A stretch of DNA of 64,000 bases, taken from contig CASBPS010000139.1 of the NCBI GenBank assembly GCA_949126835.1, positions 1 through 64,000 of the forward strand, given 5' to 3'. Shown here in pieces: positions 1-15,600 of this stretch. Source of the stretch: Anisus vortex. Taxonomy: Eukaryota; Mollusca; Gastropoda; Planorbidae. How positions within the stretch are numbered: position 1 is the first letter of the stretch; each line of letters starts with the position of its first letter. The notes under the pieces were generated by a model that was given only the letters and a program-made list of their open reading frames with translations, was not told the DNA's origin and made no database searches. A program made the translations under genes and the position numbers.

Positions 1-260
1 ATATACTTTATATCTAATAAAAACACATAAATTCAGCCTTTCTCATGGTATATACTTTATATCTAATAAAAAACACATAAATTCAGCCTTCGTCATGGTA
101 TATACTTTATATCTAATAAAAAACACATAAATTCAGCCTTCGTCATGGTATATACTTTATATCTAATAAAAACACATAAATCCAGCTTTCATCGTGGTAT
201 AAACTTTATATCTAATAAAAAAACATACATTCAGCCTTCATCATGGTATAAACTTTATAT
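1..260. repeat. Atypical monomers at left edge
   Basis: The first five or six monomers combine features that are rare elsewhere. They include TTCGTCATGG or TTTCTCATGG junctions, a six-A tract joined to the type A tail (AAAAAACACATAAATTC), and a seven-A monomer at about 217 followed by CATACATTC. This string has no evident counterpart at +29,239 bp, where the long duplication would otherwise place one. The duplicated segment therefore probably begins further right, near 540. Confidence 0.6.
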
Positions 261-635
261 CTAATAAAAACACATAAATTCAGCCTTCATCGTGGTATAT
301 ACTTTATATCTAATAAAAAACACTAAAATTCAGCCTTCATCGTGGTATATACTTTATATCTAATAAAAACACATAAATTCAGCCTTCATCATGGTATATA
401 CTTTATATCTAATAAAAACACATACATTCAGCCTTCATTGTGGTATATACTTTATATCTAATAAAAACACATAAATTCAACCTTCATCGTGGTATATACT
501 TTATATCTAATAAAAACACATAAATTCAGCCTTCATCGTGGTATATACTTTATATCTAATAAAAACACATAAATTCAGCCTTCATTGTGGTATATACTTT
601 ATATCTAATAAAAACACATAAATTCAACCTTCATC

Positions 636-685
636 GTGGTATATACTTTATATCTAATAAAAAACACTAAAATTCAGCCTTCATC
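636..685 (+). repeat. Representative type B monomer (50 bp)
   Basis: This is a consensus example of the minority form, roughly a quarter of monomers by eye. It differs from type A by one extra A in the A-tract and by CACTAAAATTC in place of CACATAAATTC. An A plus a B monomer make 99 bp, which is 33 codons. That is why some frames look periodically open. Three B monomers stand in a row from here, and the same triple recurs near 29.9 kb. Confidence 0.93.
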
Positions 686-2407
686 GTGGTATATACTTTA
701 TATCTAATAAAAAACACTAAAATTCAGCCTTCATCGTGGTATATACTTTATATCTAATAAAAAACACTAAAATTCAGCCTTCATCGTGGTATATACTTTA
801 TATCTAATAAAAACACATATATTCAGCCTTTATCTTGGTATATACTTTATATCTAATAAAAACACATAAATTCAGCCTTCATCGTGGTATAAACTTTATA
901 TCTAATAAAAACACATAAATTCAGCCTTCATCGTGGTATATACTTTAAATCTAATAAAAACACATAAATTCAGCCTTCATCGTGGTATATACTTAATATC
1001 TAATAAAAACACATAAATTCAGCCTTCATCGTGGTATATACTTTATATCTAATAAAAAACACTAAAATTCAGCCTTCATCGTGGCATATACTTTATATCT
1101 AATAAAAAACACTAAAATTCAGCCTTCATCGTGGTATATACTTTATATCTAATAAAAACACACATATTCAGCCTTTATCTTGGTATATACTTTATATCTA
1201 ATAAAAACACATAAATTCAGCCTTCATCATGGTATATACTTTATATCTAATAAAAACACATAAATTCAGCCTTCATCGTGGTATATACTTTATATCTAAT
1301 AAAAACACATAAATTCAGCCTTCATTGTGGTATATACTTTATATCTAATAAAAAACACTAAAATTCAGCCTTCATCGTGGTATATACTTTATATCTAATA
1401 AAAACACATAAATTCAGCCTTAATCTTGGTATATACTTTATATCTAATAAAAAACACCAAAATTCAGCCTTTATCGTGGTATATACTTTATATCTAATAA
1501 AAACACATAAATTCAGCCTTAATCTTGGTATATACTTTATATCTAATAAAAATACATAAATTCAGCCTTCATCATGGTATATACTTTATATCTAATAAAA
1601 ACACATAAATTCAACCTTCATCGTGGTATATACTTTATATCTAATAAAAACACATAAATTCAGCCTTCATCGTGGTATATACTTTATATCTAATAAAAAC
1701 ACATAAATTCAGCTTTCATTGTGGTATATACTTTATATCTAATAAAAAACACTAAAATTCAGCTTTCGTCGTGGTATATACTTTATATCTAATAAAAACA
1801 CATAACTTCAGCCTTCATCATGGTATATACTTTATATCTAATAAAAACACATAAATTCAGCCTTCATCGTGGTATAAACTTTATATCTAATAAAAACACA
1901 TAAATTCAACCTTCATCGTAGTATATACTTTATATCTAATAAAAACACATAAATTCAGCCTTCATCGTGGTATATACTTTATATCTAATAAAAAACACTA
2001 AAATTCAGCCTTCATCGTGGTATATACTTTATATCTAATAAAAACACATAAATTCAGCCTTAATCTTGCTATATACTTTATATCTAATAAAAACACATAA
2101 ATTCAGCCTTTATCGTGGTATATACTTTATATCTAATAAAAACACATAAATTCAACCTTCATCGTGGTATATACTTTATATCTAATAAAAACACATAAAT
2201 TCAGCCTTCATCGTGGTATATACTTTATATCTACTAAAAACACATAAATTCAGCCTTCATCGTGGTATATACTTTATATCTAATAAAAACACATAAATTC
2301 AGCCTTCATCATGGTATATACTTTATATCTAAAAAAACACATAAATTCAGCCTTCATCGTGGTATAAACTTTATATCTAATAAAAACACATAAATTCAAC
2401 CTTCATC

Positions 2408-2456
2408 GTGGTATATACTTTATATCTAATAAAAACACATAAATTCAGCCTTCATC
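2408..2456 (+). repeat. Representative type A monomer (49 bp)
   Basis: This is a consensus example of the majority form. Diagnostic features are five A residues followed by CACATAAATTC, then AGCCTTCATC, and CGTGG at the junction. It carries the self-complementary octamer GTATATAC and the string AATAAA. Three copies in one frame would meet a stop at ACA-TAA, so type A alone cannot sustain an open frame. Choosing GTGG as the monomer start is arbitrary. Confidence 0.95.
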
Positions 2457-4179
2457 GTGGTATATACTTTATATCTAATAAAAAACACTACAATTCAGCC
2501 TTCATCGTGGTATATACTTTATATCTAATAAAAACACATAAATTCAGCCTTAATCTTGGTATATACTTTATATCTAATAAAAACACATAAATTCAGCCTT
2601 TATCGTGGTATATACTTTATATCTAATAAAAACACATAAATTCAACCTTCATTGTGGTATATACTTTATATCTAATAAAAACACATAAATTCAGCCTTCA
2701 TCGTGGTATATACTTTATATCTAATAAAAACACATAATTTCAGCCTTCATCGTGGTATATACTTTATATCTAATAAAAACACATAAATTCAGCCTTCATC
2801 GTGGTATATACTTTATATCTATTAAAAACACATAAATTCAGCCTTCATCGTGGTATATACTTTATATCTAATAAAAAACACTAAAATTCAGCCTTCATCA
2901 TGGCATATACTTTATATCTAATAAAAAACACTAAAATTCAGCTTTCATTGTGGTATATACTTTATATCTAATAAAAACACATAAATTCAGCCTTCCTCGT
3001 GGTATATACTTTATATCTAATAAAAAACACTAAAATTCAGCCTTCATCGTGGTATATACTTTATATCTAATAAAAACAAATAAATTTAGCCTTAATCTTG
3101 GTATATTCTTTATATCTAATAAAAACACATAAATTTAGCCTTAATCATGGTATATACTTTATATCTAATAAAAACACATAAATTCAACCTTCATCGTGGT
3201 ATATACTTTATATCTAATAAAAACACATAAATTCAGCCTTCATCGTGGTATATACTTTTTATCTAATAAAAACACATAAATTCAGCCTTCATCGTGGTAT
3301 ATACTTTATATCTAATAAAAAACACTAAAATTCAGCCTTCATCGTGGTATATACTTTATATCTAATAAAAACACATAAATTCAGCTTTCATTGTGGTATA
3401 TACTTTATATCTAATAAAAACACATAAATTCAGCCTTCATCGTGGTATATACTTTATATCTAATAAAAAACACTAAAATTCAGCCTTCATCGTGGTATAT
3501 ACTTTATATCTAATAAAAACACATAAATTCAGCTTTCATTGTGGTATATACTTTATATCTAATAAAAAACAGTAAAATTCAGCTTTCATCGTGGTATATA
3601 CCTTTTATCTCATAAAAACACATAAATTCAGCCTTCATCGTGGTATATACTTTATATCTAATAAAAAAAACACTAAAATTCAGCCTTCATCGTGGTATAT
3701 ACTTTATATATAATAAAAACACATAAATTCAGCTTTCATTGTGGTATATACTTTATATCTAATAAAAAACACTAAAATTCAGCTTTCATCGTGGTATATA
3801 CTTTATATCTAATAAAAACACATAAATTCAGCCTTCATCGTGGTATATACTTTATATCTTATAAAAACACATAAATTCAGCCTTCATCGTGGTATATACT
3901 TTATATCTAATAAAAACACATAAATTCAGCCTTCATCGTGGTATATACTTTATATCTAATAAAAACACATAAATTCAACCTTCATCGTGGTATATACTTT
4001 ATATCTAATAAAAACACATAAATTCAGCCTTCATCGTGGTATATACTTTATATCTAATAAAAACACATAAATTCAGCCTTCATCGTGGTATATACTTTAT
4101 ATCTAATAAAAAACACTAAAATTCAGCCTTCATCGTGGTATATACTTTATATCTAATAAAAACACATAAATTCAGCTTT

Positions 4180-7100
4180 CATTGTGGTATATACTTTATA
4201 TCTAATAAAAAACACTAAAATTCAGCTTTCATCGTGGTATATACTTTATATCTAATAAAAACACATAAATTCAGCCTTCATCGTGGTATATACTTTATAT
4301 CTAATAAAACACAAAAATTCAGCTTTCATTGTGGTATATACTTTATATCTAATAAAAAACACTAAAATTCAGCTTTCATCGTGGTATATACTTTATATCT
4401 AATAAAAACACATAAATTCAGCCTTCATCGTGGTATATACTTTATATCTAATAAAAACACATAAATTCAGCCTTCATCGTGGTATATACTTTATATCTAA
4501 TAAAAACACATAAATTCAGCCTTCATCGTGGTATATGCTTTATATCTAATAAAAACACATAAATTCAGCTTTCATTGTGGTATATACTTTATATCTAATA
4601 AAAACACTAAAATTCAGCTTTCTTCGTGGTATATACTTTATATCTAATAAAAACACATATATTCAGCCTTCATCGTGGTATATACTTTATATCTACTAAA
4701 AACACATAAATTCAGCCTTCATTGTGGTATATACTTTATATCTAATAAAAACACATAAATTCAGCCTTCATCGTGGTATATACTTTATATCTAATAAAAA
4801 CACATAAATTCCGCCTTCATCGTGGTATATACTTTATATCTAATAAAAACACATAAATTCAGCCTTCATCGTGGTATATACTTTATATCTAATAAAAACA
4901 CATAAATTCAGCATTCATCGTGGTATATACTTTATATCTAATAAAAACACATAAATTCAGCCTTCATCGTGGTATATACTTTATATCTTATAAAAAACAC
5001 TAAAATTCAGCCTTCATCGTGGTATATACTTTATATCTAATAAAAACACATAAATTCAGCCTTCATCGTGGTATATACTTTATATCTTATAAAAAACACT
5101 AAAATTCAGCCTTCATCGTGGTATATACTTTATATCTGATAAAAAACACTAAAATTCAGCCTTCATCGTGGTATATACTTTATATCTAAAAAAACACATA
5201 AATTCAGCTTTCATTGTGGTATATACTTTATATCTAATAAAAAACACTAAAATTCAGCTTTCATCGTGGTATATACTTTATATCTAATAAAAACACATAA
5301 ATTCAGCCTTCATCGTGGTATATACTTTATATCTAATAAAAACACATAAATTCAGCCTTCATCGTGGTATATACTTTATATCTAATAAAAACACATAAAT
5401 TCAGCCTTCATCGTGGTATATACTTTATATCAAATAAAAACACATAAATTCAGTCTTCATCGTGGTATATACTTTATATCTAATAAAAAACACTAAAATT
5501 CAGCCTTCATCGTGGTATATACTTTATATCTAATAAAAACACATCAATGCAGCCTTCATCGTGGTATATACTTTATATCTAATAAAAACACATAAATTCA
5601 GCCTTTATCGTGGTATATACTTTATATCTAATAAAAACACATAAATTTAACCTTCATCGTGGTATATACTTTATATCTAATAAAAACACATAAATTCAGC
5701 CTTCATCGTGGTATATACTTTATATCTAATAAAAACACATAAATTCAGCCTTCATCGTGGTATATACTTTATATCTATTAAAAACACATTAATTCAGCCT
5801 TCATCGTGGTTTATACTTTATATCTAATAAAAACACATAAATTCAGCCTTCATCGTGGTATATACTTTATATCTAATAAAAACACATAAATTCAGCCTTC
5901 ATCGTGGTATATACTTTATATCTAATAAAAACACATAAATTCCGCCTTCATCTTGGTATATACTTTATATCTAATAAAAACACATAAATTCAGCCTTCAT
6001 CGTGGTATATACTTTATATCTAATAAAAACACATAAATTCAGCCTTCATCTTGGTATATACTTTATATCTAATAAAAACACATAAATTCAGCCTTCATCG
6101 TGGTATATACTTTATATCTAATAAAAACACATAAATTCCGCCTTCATCTTGGTATATACTTTATATCTAATAAAAACACATAAATTCAGCCTTCATCGTG
6201 GTATATACTTTATATCTAATAAAAACACATAAATTCAGCCTTCATCTTGGTATATACTTTATATCTAATAAAAACACATAAATTCAGCCTTCATCGTGGT
6301 ATATACTTTATATCTAATAAAAAACACTAAAATTCAGCCTTCATCGTGGTATATACTTTATATCTAATAAAAACACATAAATTCAGCCTTAATATTGGTA
6401 TATACTTTATATGTAATAAAAACACATAAATTCAGCCTTCATCGTGGTATATACTTTATATCTAATAAAAACACTAAAATTCAGCCTTCATCGTGGTATA
6501 TACTTTATATCTAATAAAAACACATAAATTCAGCTTTCATTGTTGTATATACTTTATATCTAATAAAAACACATAAATTCAGCCTTAATCTTGGTATATA
6601 CTTTATATGTAATAAAAACACATAAATTCAGCCTTCATCGTGGTATATACTTTATATCTAATAAAAACACTAAAATTCAGCTTTCATCGTTGTATATACT
6701 TTATATCTAATAAAAACACATAAATTCAGCCTTCATCATGGTATATACTTTATATCTAATAAAAACACATAAATTCAGCTTTCATCATGGTATATACTTT
6801 ATATCAAATAAAAACACATAAATTCAGCCTTCATCGTGGTATATACATTAAATCTAATAAAATCACATAAATTCAGCCTTTATCATGGTATATACTTTAA
6901 ATCAAATAAAAAACACATAAATTCAGCCTTCATCGTGGTATAAACTTTATATCTAATAAAAACACATAAATTCAACCTTCATCGTGGTATATACTTTATA
7001 TCTAATAAAAACACATAAATTCAGCCTTCATCGTGGTATATACTTTATATCTAATAAAAAACACTAAAATTCAGCCTTCATCGTGGTATATACTTTATAT

Positions 7101-10100
7101 CTAATAAAAACACATAAATTCAGCCTTAATCTTGGTATATACTTTATATCTAATAAAAACACATAAATTCAGCCTTTATCGTGGTATATACTTTATATCT
7201 AATAAAAACACATAAATTCAACCTTCATCGTGGTATATACTTTATATCTAATAAAAACACATACATTCAGCCTTCATCGTGGTATATACTTTATATCTAA
7301 TAAAAACACATAAATTCAGCCTTCATCGTGGTATATACTTTATATCTAATAAAAAACACTAAAATTCAGTTTTCATCGTGGTATATACTTTATATCTAAT
7401 AAAAAACCCTAAAATTCAGCCTTCATCGTGGTATATACTTTATATCTAATAAAAACACATAAATTCAGCCTTAATTTTGGTATATACTTTATATCTATTA
7501 AAAACACATAAATTCAGCCTTCATCGTGGTATATACTTTATATCTAATAAAAACACATAAATTCAGCCTTCATCGTGGTATAAACTTTATATCTAATAAA
7601 AACACATAAATTCAGCCTTCATCGTGGTATATACTTTATATCTAATAAAAACACATAAATTCAGCTTTCATTGTGGTATATACTTTATATCTAATAAAAA
7701 ACACTAAAATTCAGCTTTCATCGTGGTATATACTTTATATCTAATAAAAAACACTAAAATTCAGCTTTCATCGTGGTATATACTTTATATCTAATAAAAA
7801 CACATAAATTCAGCCTTCATCGTGGTATATACTTTATATCTAATAAAAACACATAAATTCAGCCTTCATCGTGGTATATACTTTATATCTAATAAAAACA
7901 CATAAATTCAGCCTTCATCGTGGTATATGCTTTATATCTAATAAAAAAACATAAATTCAGCTTTCATTGTGGTATATACTTTATATCTAATAAAAACACT
8001 AAAATTCAGCTTTCTTCGTGGTATATACTTTATATCTAATAAAAACACATATATTCAGCCTTCATCGTGGTATATACTTTATATCTAATAAAAACACATA
8101 AATTCAGCCTTCATCGTGGTATATACTTTATATCTAATAAAAACACATAAATTCAGCCTTCATCGTGGTATATACTTTATATCTAATAAAAACACATAAA
8201 TTCCGCCTTCATCGTGGTATATACTTTATATCTAATAAAAACACATAAATTCAGCCTTCATCGTGGTATATACTTTATATCTAATAAAAACACATAAATT
8301 CAGCATTCATCATGGTATATACTTTATATCTAATAAAAACACATAAATTCAGCCTTCATCGTGGTATATACTTTATATCTTATAAAAAACACTAAAATTC
8401 AGCCTTCATCGTGGTATATACTTTATATCTAATAAAAACACATAAATTCAGCCTTCATTGTGGTATATACTTTATATCTTATGAAAAACACTAAAATTCA
8501 GCCTTCATCGTGGTATATACTTTATATCTAATAAAAAACACTAAAATTCAGCCTTCATCGTGGTATATACTTTATATCTAAAAAAACACATAAATTCAGC
8601 TTTCATTGTGGTATATACTTTATATCTAATAAAAAACACTAAAATTCAGCTTTCATCGTGGTATATACTTTATATCTAATAAAAACACATAAATTCAGCC
8701 TTCATCGTGGTATATACTTTATATCTAATAAAAACACATAAATTCAGCATTCATCGTGGTATATACTTTATATCTAATAAAAAAACATAAATTCAGCCTT
8801 CATCGTGGTATATACTTTATATCTAATAAAAACACATAAAATCAGTCTTCATCGTGGTATATACTTTAAATCTAATAAAAAACACTAAAATTCAGCCTTC
8901 ATCGTGATATATACTTTATATCTAATAAAAACACATAAATGCAGCCTTCATCATGGTATATACTTTATAACTAATAAAAACACATAAATTCAGCCTTTAT
9001 CGTGGTATATACTTTATATCTAATAAAAACACATAAATTCAACCTTCATCGTGGTATATACTTTATATCTAATAAAAACACATAAATTCAGCCTTCATCG
9101 TGGTATATACTTTATATCTAATAAAAACACATAAATTCAGCCTTCATCGTGGTATATACTTTATATCTATTAAAAACACATAAATTCAGCCTTCATCGTG
9201 GTTTATACTTTATATCTAATAAAAACACATAAATTCAGCCTTCATCGTGGTATATACTTTATATCTAATAAAAACACATAAATTCAGCCTTCATCGTGGT
9301 ATATACTTTATATCTAATAAAAACACATAAATTCCGCCTTCATCTTGGTATATACTTTATATCTAATAAAAACACATAAATTCAGCCTTCATCGTGGTAT
9401 ATACTTTATATCTAATAAAAACACATAAATTCAGCCTTCATCTTGGTATATACTTTATATCTAATAAAAACACATAAATTCAGCCTTCATCGTGGTATAT
9501 ACTTTATATCTAATAAAAACACATAAATTCCGCCTTCATCTTGGTATATACTTTATATCTAATAAAAACACATAAATTCAGCCTTCATCGTGGTATATAC
9601 TTTATATCTAATAAAAACACATAAATTCAGCCTTCATCTTGGTATATACTTTATATCTAATAAAAAACACTAAAATTCAGCCTTCATCGTGGTATATACT
9701 TTATATCTAATAAAAACACATAAATTCAGCTTTCATTGTTGTATATACTTTATATCTAATAAAAACACATAAATTCAGCCTTAATCTTGGTATATACTTT
9801 ATATGTAATAAAAACACATAAATTCAGCCTTCATCGTGGTATATACTTTATATCTAATAAAAACACTAAAATTCAGCTTTCATCGTTGTATATACTTTAT
9901 ATCTAATAAAAACACATAAATTCAGCCTTCATCATGGTATATACTTTATATCTAATAAAAATACATAAATTCAGCTTTCATCATGGTATATACTTTATAT
10001 CAAATAAAAACACATAAATTCAGCCTTCATCGTGGTATATATATTAAATCTAATAAAATCACATAAATTCAGCCTTTATCATGGTATATACTTTAAATCA

Positions 10101-10800
10101 AATAAAAAACACATAAATTCAGCCTTCATCGTGGTATAAACTTTATATCTAATAAAAACACATAAATTCAACCTTCATCGTGGTATATACTTTATATCTA
10201 ATAAAAACACATAAATTCAGCCTTCATCGTGGTATATACTTTATATCTAATAAAAAACACTAAAATTCAGCCTTAATCTTGGTATATACTTTATATCTAA
10301 TAAAAACACATAAATCCAGCCTTTATCGTGGTATATACTTTATATCTAATAAAAACACATAAATTCAACCTTCATCGTGGTATATACTTTATATCTAATA
10401 AAAACACATACATTCAGCCTTCATCGTGGTATATACTTTATATCTAATAAAAACACATACATTCAGCCTTCATCGTGGTATATACTTTATATCTAATAAA
10501 AACACATAAATTCAGCCTTCATCGTGGTATATACTTTATATCTAATAAAAACACATAAATTCAGAATTCATCAATGTATATACTTTATATTTAATAAAAA
10601 CACATAAATTTAGCCTTAATCTTGGTATATACTTTATATCTAATAAAAAACACTAAAATTCAGTTTTCATCGTGGTATATACTTTATATCTAATAAAAAA
10701 CCCTAAAATTCAGCCTTCATCGTGGTATATACTTTATATCTAATAAAAACACATAAATTCAGCCTTAATTTTGGTATATACTTTATATCTAATAAAAACA
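4180..10800. repeat. Internal tandem duplication, unit about 3.4 kb (left copy)
   Basis: Two successive blocks share tracer variants. GTATATGCTTT at 4,537 pairs with 7,929 (3,392 bp). The AATGCAGCC monomer at 5,549 pairs with 8,941 (3,392 bp). AAAATCACATAA at 6,864 pairs with 10,060 (3,196 bp). AAAAAACCCTAAAATTC at 7,407 pairs with 10,701 (3,294 bp). The spacing changes in steps of about 49 bp multiples. Both blocks contain strings with TTCCGCCTTC and CATCTTGG. The same pair of blocks is found at about 33.3-40.3 kb with spacing 3,539 bp. Confidence 0.8.
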
Positions 10801-11345
10801 CATAAATTCAGCCTTCATCATGGTATATACTTTATATCTAATAAAAACACATAAATTCAGCCTTCATCGTGGTATATACTTTATATCTAATAAAAACACA
10901 TAAATTCAGCCTTCATCGTGGTATATACTTTATATCTAATAAAAACACATACATTCAGCCTTCATCGTGGTATATACTTTATATCTAATAAAAACACATA
11001 AATTCAGCCTTCATCGTGGTATATACTTTATATCTAATAAAAACACATAAATTCAGCCTTCATCGTGGTATATACTTTATATGTAATAAAAACACATAAA
11101 TTCAGCCTTCATCGTGGTATATACTTTATATCTAATAAAAACACATAAATTCAGCCTTAATCTTGGTATATACTTTATATCTAATAAAAAACACTAAAAT
11201 TCAGTTTTCATCGTGGTATATACTTTATATCTAATAAAAAACCCTAAAATTCAGCCTTCATCGTGGTATATACTTTATATTTAATAAAAACACATAAATT
11301 CAGCCTTAATTTTGGTATATACTTTATATCTAATAAAAACACATA
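10640..11345. repeat. Short local duplication with the AACCCTAAAATTC tracer
   Basis: A block holding CAGTTTTCATCG, then AAAACCCTAAAATTC, then TTAATTTTGG occurs twice, with the CCC tracer at 10,701 and 11,242 (541 bp, about 11 monomers). In the right long copy the same tracer lies at 40,185 and 40,923 (738 bp, 15 monomers). The extra four monomers on the right show independent length change. Confidence 0.75.
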
Positions 11346-12699
11346 AATTCAGCCTTCATCGTGGAATATACTTTATATCTAATAAAAACACATAAATTCA
11401 GCCTTCATCGTGGTATATACTTTATATCTAATAAAAACACCAAAATTCAGCCTTCATCGTGGTATATACTTTATATCTAATAAAAAACACTAAAATTCAG
11501 CATTCATCGTGGTATATACTTTATATCTAATAAAAACACATAAATTCAGCCTTCATCGTGGTATATACTTTATATCTAATAAAAACACATAAATTCAGCC
11601 TTCATCGTGGTATATACTTTATATCTAATAAAAAACACTAAAATTCAGCCTTCATCGTGGCATATACTTTATATCTAATAAAAAACACTAAAATTCAGCC
11701 TTCATCGTGGCATATACTTTATATCTAATAAAAAACACTAAAATTCAGCCTTCATCGTGGTATATAATTTATATCTAATAAAAATACATATATTCAGCCT
11801 TTATCTTGGTATATACTTTATATCTAATAAAAACACATAAATTCAGCCTTCATCGTGGTATATACTTTATATCTAATAAAAACACATAAATTCAGCCTTC
11901 ATCGTGGTATATACTTTATATCTAATAAAAACACATAAATTCAGCCTTCATCGTGGTATATACTTTATATCTAATAAAAACACTAAAATTCAGCCTTCAT
12001 CGTGGTATATACTTTATATCTAATAAAAACACATAAATTCAGCTTTCATTGTGGTATATACTTTATATCTAATAAAAAAAAACAGTAAAATTCAGCTTTC
12101 ATCGTGGTATATACTTTTTATCTCATAAAAACACATAAATTCAGCCTTCATCGTGGTATATACTTTATATCTAATAAAAAACACTAAAATTCAGCCTTCA
12201 TCGTGGTATATACTTTATATCTAATAAAAACACATAAATTCAGCTTTCATTGTGGTATATACTTTATATCTAATAAAAAACACTAAAATTCAGCTTTCAT
12301 CGTGGTATATACTTTATATCTAATAAAAACACATAAATTCAGCCTTCATCGTGGTATATACTTTATATCTTATAAAAACACATAAATTCAGCCTTCATCG
12401 TGGTATATACTTTATATCTAATAAAAACACATAAATTCAGCCTTCATCGTGGTATATACTTTATATCTAATAAAAACACATAAATTCAGCCTTCATCGTG
12501 GTATATACTTTATATCTAATAAAAACACATAAATCCAGCCTTCATCACAATATATACTTTATATCTAATAAAAACACATAAATTCAGCCTTCATCATGGT
12601 ATATACTTTATATCTAATAAAAACACATAAATTCAACCTTCATCGTGGTATATACTTTATATCTAATAAAAACACATAAATTCAGCCTTTATCGTGGTA

Positions 12700-15600
12700 T
12701 ATACTTTATATATAATAAAAACACATAAATTCAGCCTTCATTGTGGTATATACTTTATATCTAATAAAAAACACTAAAATTCAGCTTTCATCGTGGTATA
12801 TACTTTATATCTAATAAAAACACATAAATTCAGCCTTCATCGTGGTATATACTTTATATCTAATAAAAAACACTAAAATTCAGCCTTCATCGTGGTATAT
12901 ACTTTATATCTAATAAAAACACATAAATTTAGCTTTCATTGTGGTATATACTTTATATCTAATAAAAAACACAAAAATTCAGCTTTCATCGTGGTATATA
13001 CTTTATATCTAATAAAAACACATAAATTCAGCCTTCATCGTGGTATATACTTTATATCTAATAAAAACACATAAATTCAGCCTTCATCGTGGTATATACT
13101 TTATATCTAATAAAAACACATAAATTCAGCCTTCATCGTGGTATATGCTTTATATCTAATAAAAACACATAATTTCAGCTTTCATTGTGGTATATACTTT
13201 ATATCTAATAAAAAACACTAAAATTCAGCTTTCTTCGTGGTATATACTTTATATCTAATAAAAACACATATATTCAGCCTTCATCGTGGTATATACTTTA
13301 TATCTAATAAAAACACATAAATTCAGCCTTCATCATGGTATATACTTTATATCTAATAAAAACACATAAATTCAGCCTTCATCGTGGTATATACTTTATA
13401 TCTAATAAAAACACATAAATTCAGCCTTCATCGTGGTATATACTTTATATCTAATAAAAAAAAACTAAAATTCAGCCTTCATCGTGGTATATACTTTATA
13501 TCTAATAAAAACACATAAATTCAGCCTTCATCGTGGTATATACTTTATATCTAATAAAAACACATAAATTCAGCTTTCATTGTGGTATATACTTTATATC
13601 TAATAAAAAACACTAAAATTCAGCTTTCATTGTGGTATATACTTTATATCTAATAAAAACACATAAATTCAGCTTTAATCTTGGTATATTCTTTATATCT
13701 AATAAAAACACATAAATTTAGCCTTAATCATGTTATATACTTTATATCTAATAAAAACACATAAATTCAACCTTCATCGTGGTATATACTTTATATCTAA
13801 TAAAAACACATAAATCCAGCCTTCATCATGGTATATACTTTATATCTAATAAAAACACATAAATTCAGCCTTCATCATGGTATATACTTTATATCTAATA
13901 AAAACACATAAATTCAACCTTCATCGTGGTATATACTTTATATCTAATAAAAACACATAAATTCAGCCTTCATCGTGGTATATACTTTATATCTAATAAA
14001 AACACATAAATTCAGCCTTCATCGTGGTATATACTTTATATCTAATAAAAAACACTAAAATTCAGCCTTCATCGTGGTATATACTTTATATCTAATAAAA
14101 ACACATAAATTCAGCTTTCATTGTGGTATATACTTTATATCTAATAAAAAACACTAAAATTCAGCTTTCATCGTGGTATATACTTTATATCTAATAAAAA
14201 CACATAAATTCAGCCTTCATCGTGGTATATACTTTATATCTAATAAAAAACACTAAAATTCAGCCTTCATCGTGGTATATACTTTATATCTAATAAAAAC
14301 ACATAAATTCATCTTTCATTGTGGTATATACTTTATATCTAATAAAAACACTAAAATTCAGCTTTCATCGTGGTATATACTTTATATCTAATAAAAACAC
14401 ATAAATTCAGCCTTCATCGTGGTATATACTTTATATCTAATAAAAACACATAAATTCAGCCTTCATCTTTGTATATACTTAATATCTAATAAAAACACAT
14501 AAATTCAGCCTTCATCGTGGTATATACATTATATCTAATAAAAACACATAAATTCAGCCTTCATCGTGGTATATAATTTATATCTAATAAAAAACACTAA
14601 AATTCAGCCTTCATCGTGGTATATACTTTATATCTAATAAAAAACACTAAAATTCAGCCTTCATCGTGGTATATACTTTATATCTAATAAAAAACACTAA
14701 AATTCAGCCTTCATCGTGGTATATACTTTATATCTAATAAAAACACATAAATTCAGCCTTAATCTTGGTATATACTTTATATCTAATAAAAACACATAAA
14801 TTCAGCCTTCATCGTGGTATATACTTTATATCTAATAAAAACACATACATTCAGCCTTCATCGTGGTATATACTTTATATCTAATAAAAACACATAAATT
14901 CAGCCTTCATCGTGGTATATACTTTATATCTAATAAAAACACATAAATTCAGCCTTCATCGTGGTATATACTTTATATCTAATAAAAAACACTAAAATTT
15001 AGCCTTCATCGTGGTATATACTTTATATCTAATAAAAAACATTAAAATTCAGCCTTCATCGTGGTATATACTTTATATCTAATAAAAACACATAAATTCA
15101 GCTTTCATTGTGGTATATACTTTATATCTAATAAAAAACAGTAAAATTCAGCTTTCATCGTGGTATATACTTTATATCTCATAAAAACACATAAATTCAG
15201 CCTTCATCGTGGTATATAATTTATATCTAATAAAAAACACTAAAATTCAGCCTTCATCGTGGTATATACTTTATATCTAATAAAAACACATAAATTCAGC
15301 TTTCATTGTGGTATATACTTTATATCTAATAAAAAACACTAAAATTCAGCCTTCATCGTGGTATATACTTTATATCTAATAAAAACACATAAATTCAGCT
15401 TTCATTGTGGTATATACTTTATATCTAATAAAAAACACTAAAATTCAGCCTTCATCGTGGTATATACTTTATATCTTATAAAAACACATAAATTCAGCCT
15501 TCATCGTGGTATATACTATATATCTAATAAAAACACATAAATTCAGCCTTCATCGTGGTATATACTTTATATCTAATAAAAACACATAAATTCAGCCTTC

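Larger units (their letters stand above)
540..13074. repeat. Long segmental duplication of array, left copy
   Basis: Rare monomer variants here recur in the same order in the 29.8-44.5 kb region. Pairs I checked by position: the CACCAAAATTC monomer near 1,476 with 30,715 (offset 29,239); TTGCTATATAC at 2,069 with 31,308 (29,239); GGTATATACCTTTTATC at 3,601 with 32,693 (29,092); AAAATCACATAA at 6,864 with 36,005 (29,141); TCAATGTATATAC at 10,576 with 40,060 (29,484); AAAAAAAACAGT at 12,083 with 42,799 (30,716); CACAATATATAC at 12,550 with 43,954 (31,404). The steps are close to multiples of 49 bp, as expected when whole monomers are lost or gained after duplication. Outer boundaries are approximate. 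Confidence 0.85.

Noticed and set aside
1377..1559. Possible small protein genes: repeated 60-codon open frames (also at 2408, 12892, 18354, 19337, 24265, 25296, 30616, 41782, 44296, 48044, 49076, 51882, 55231, 60345, 63303 and others)
   Set aside because: They lie wholly inside the satellite, mostly start at GTG, end at the ACA-TAA of a type A monomer and exist only where the B-monomer TAA is mutated. They are a phase effect of 49+50 bp.
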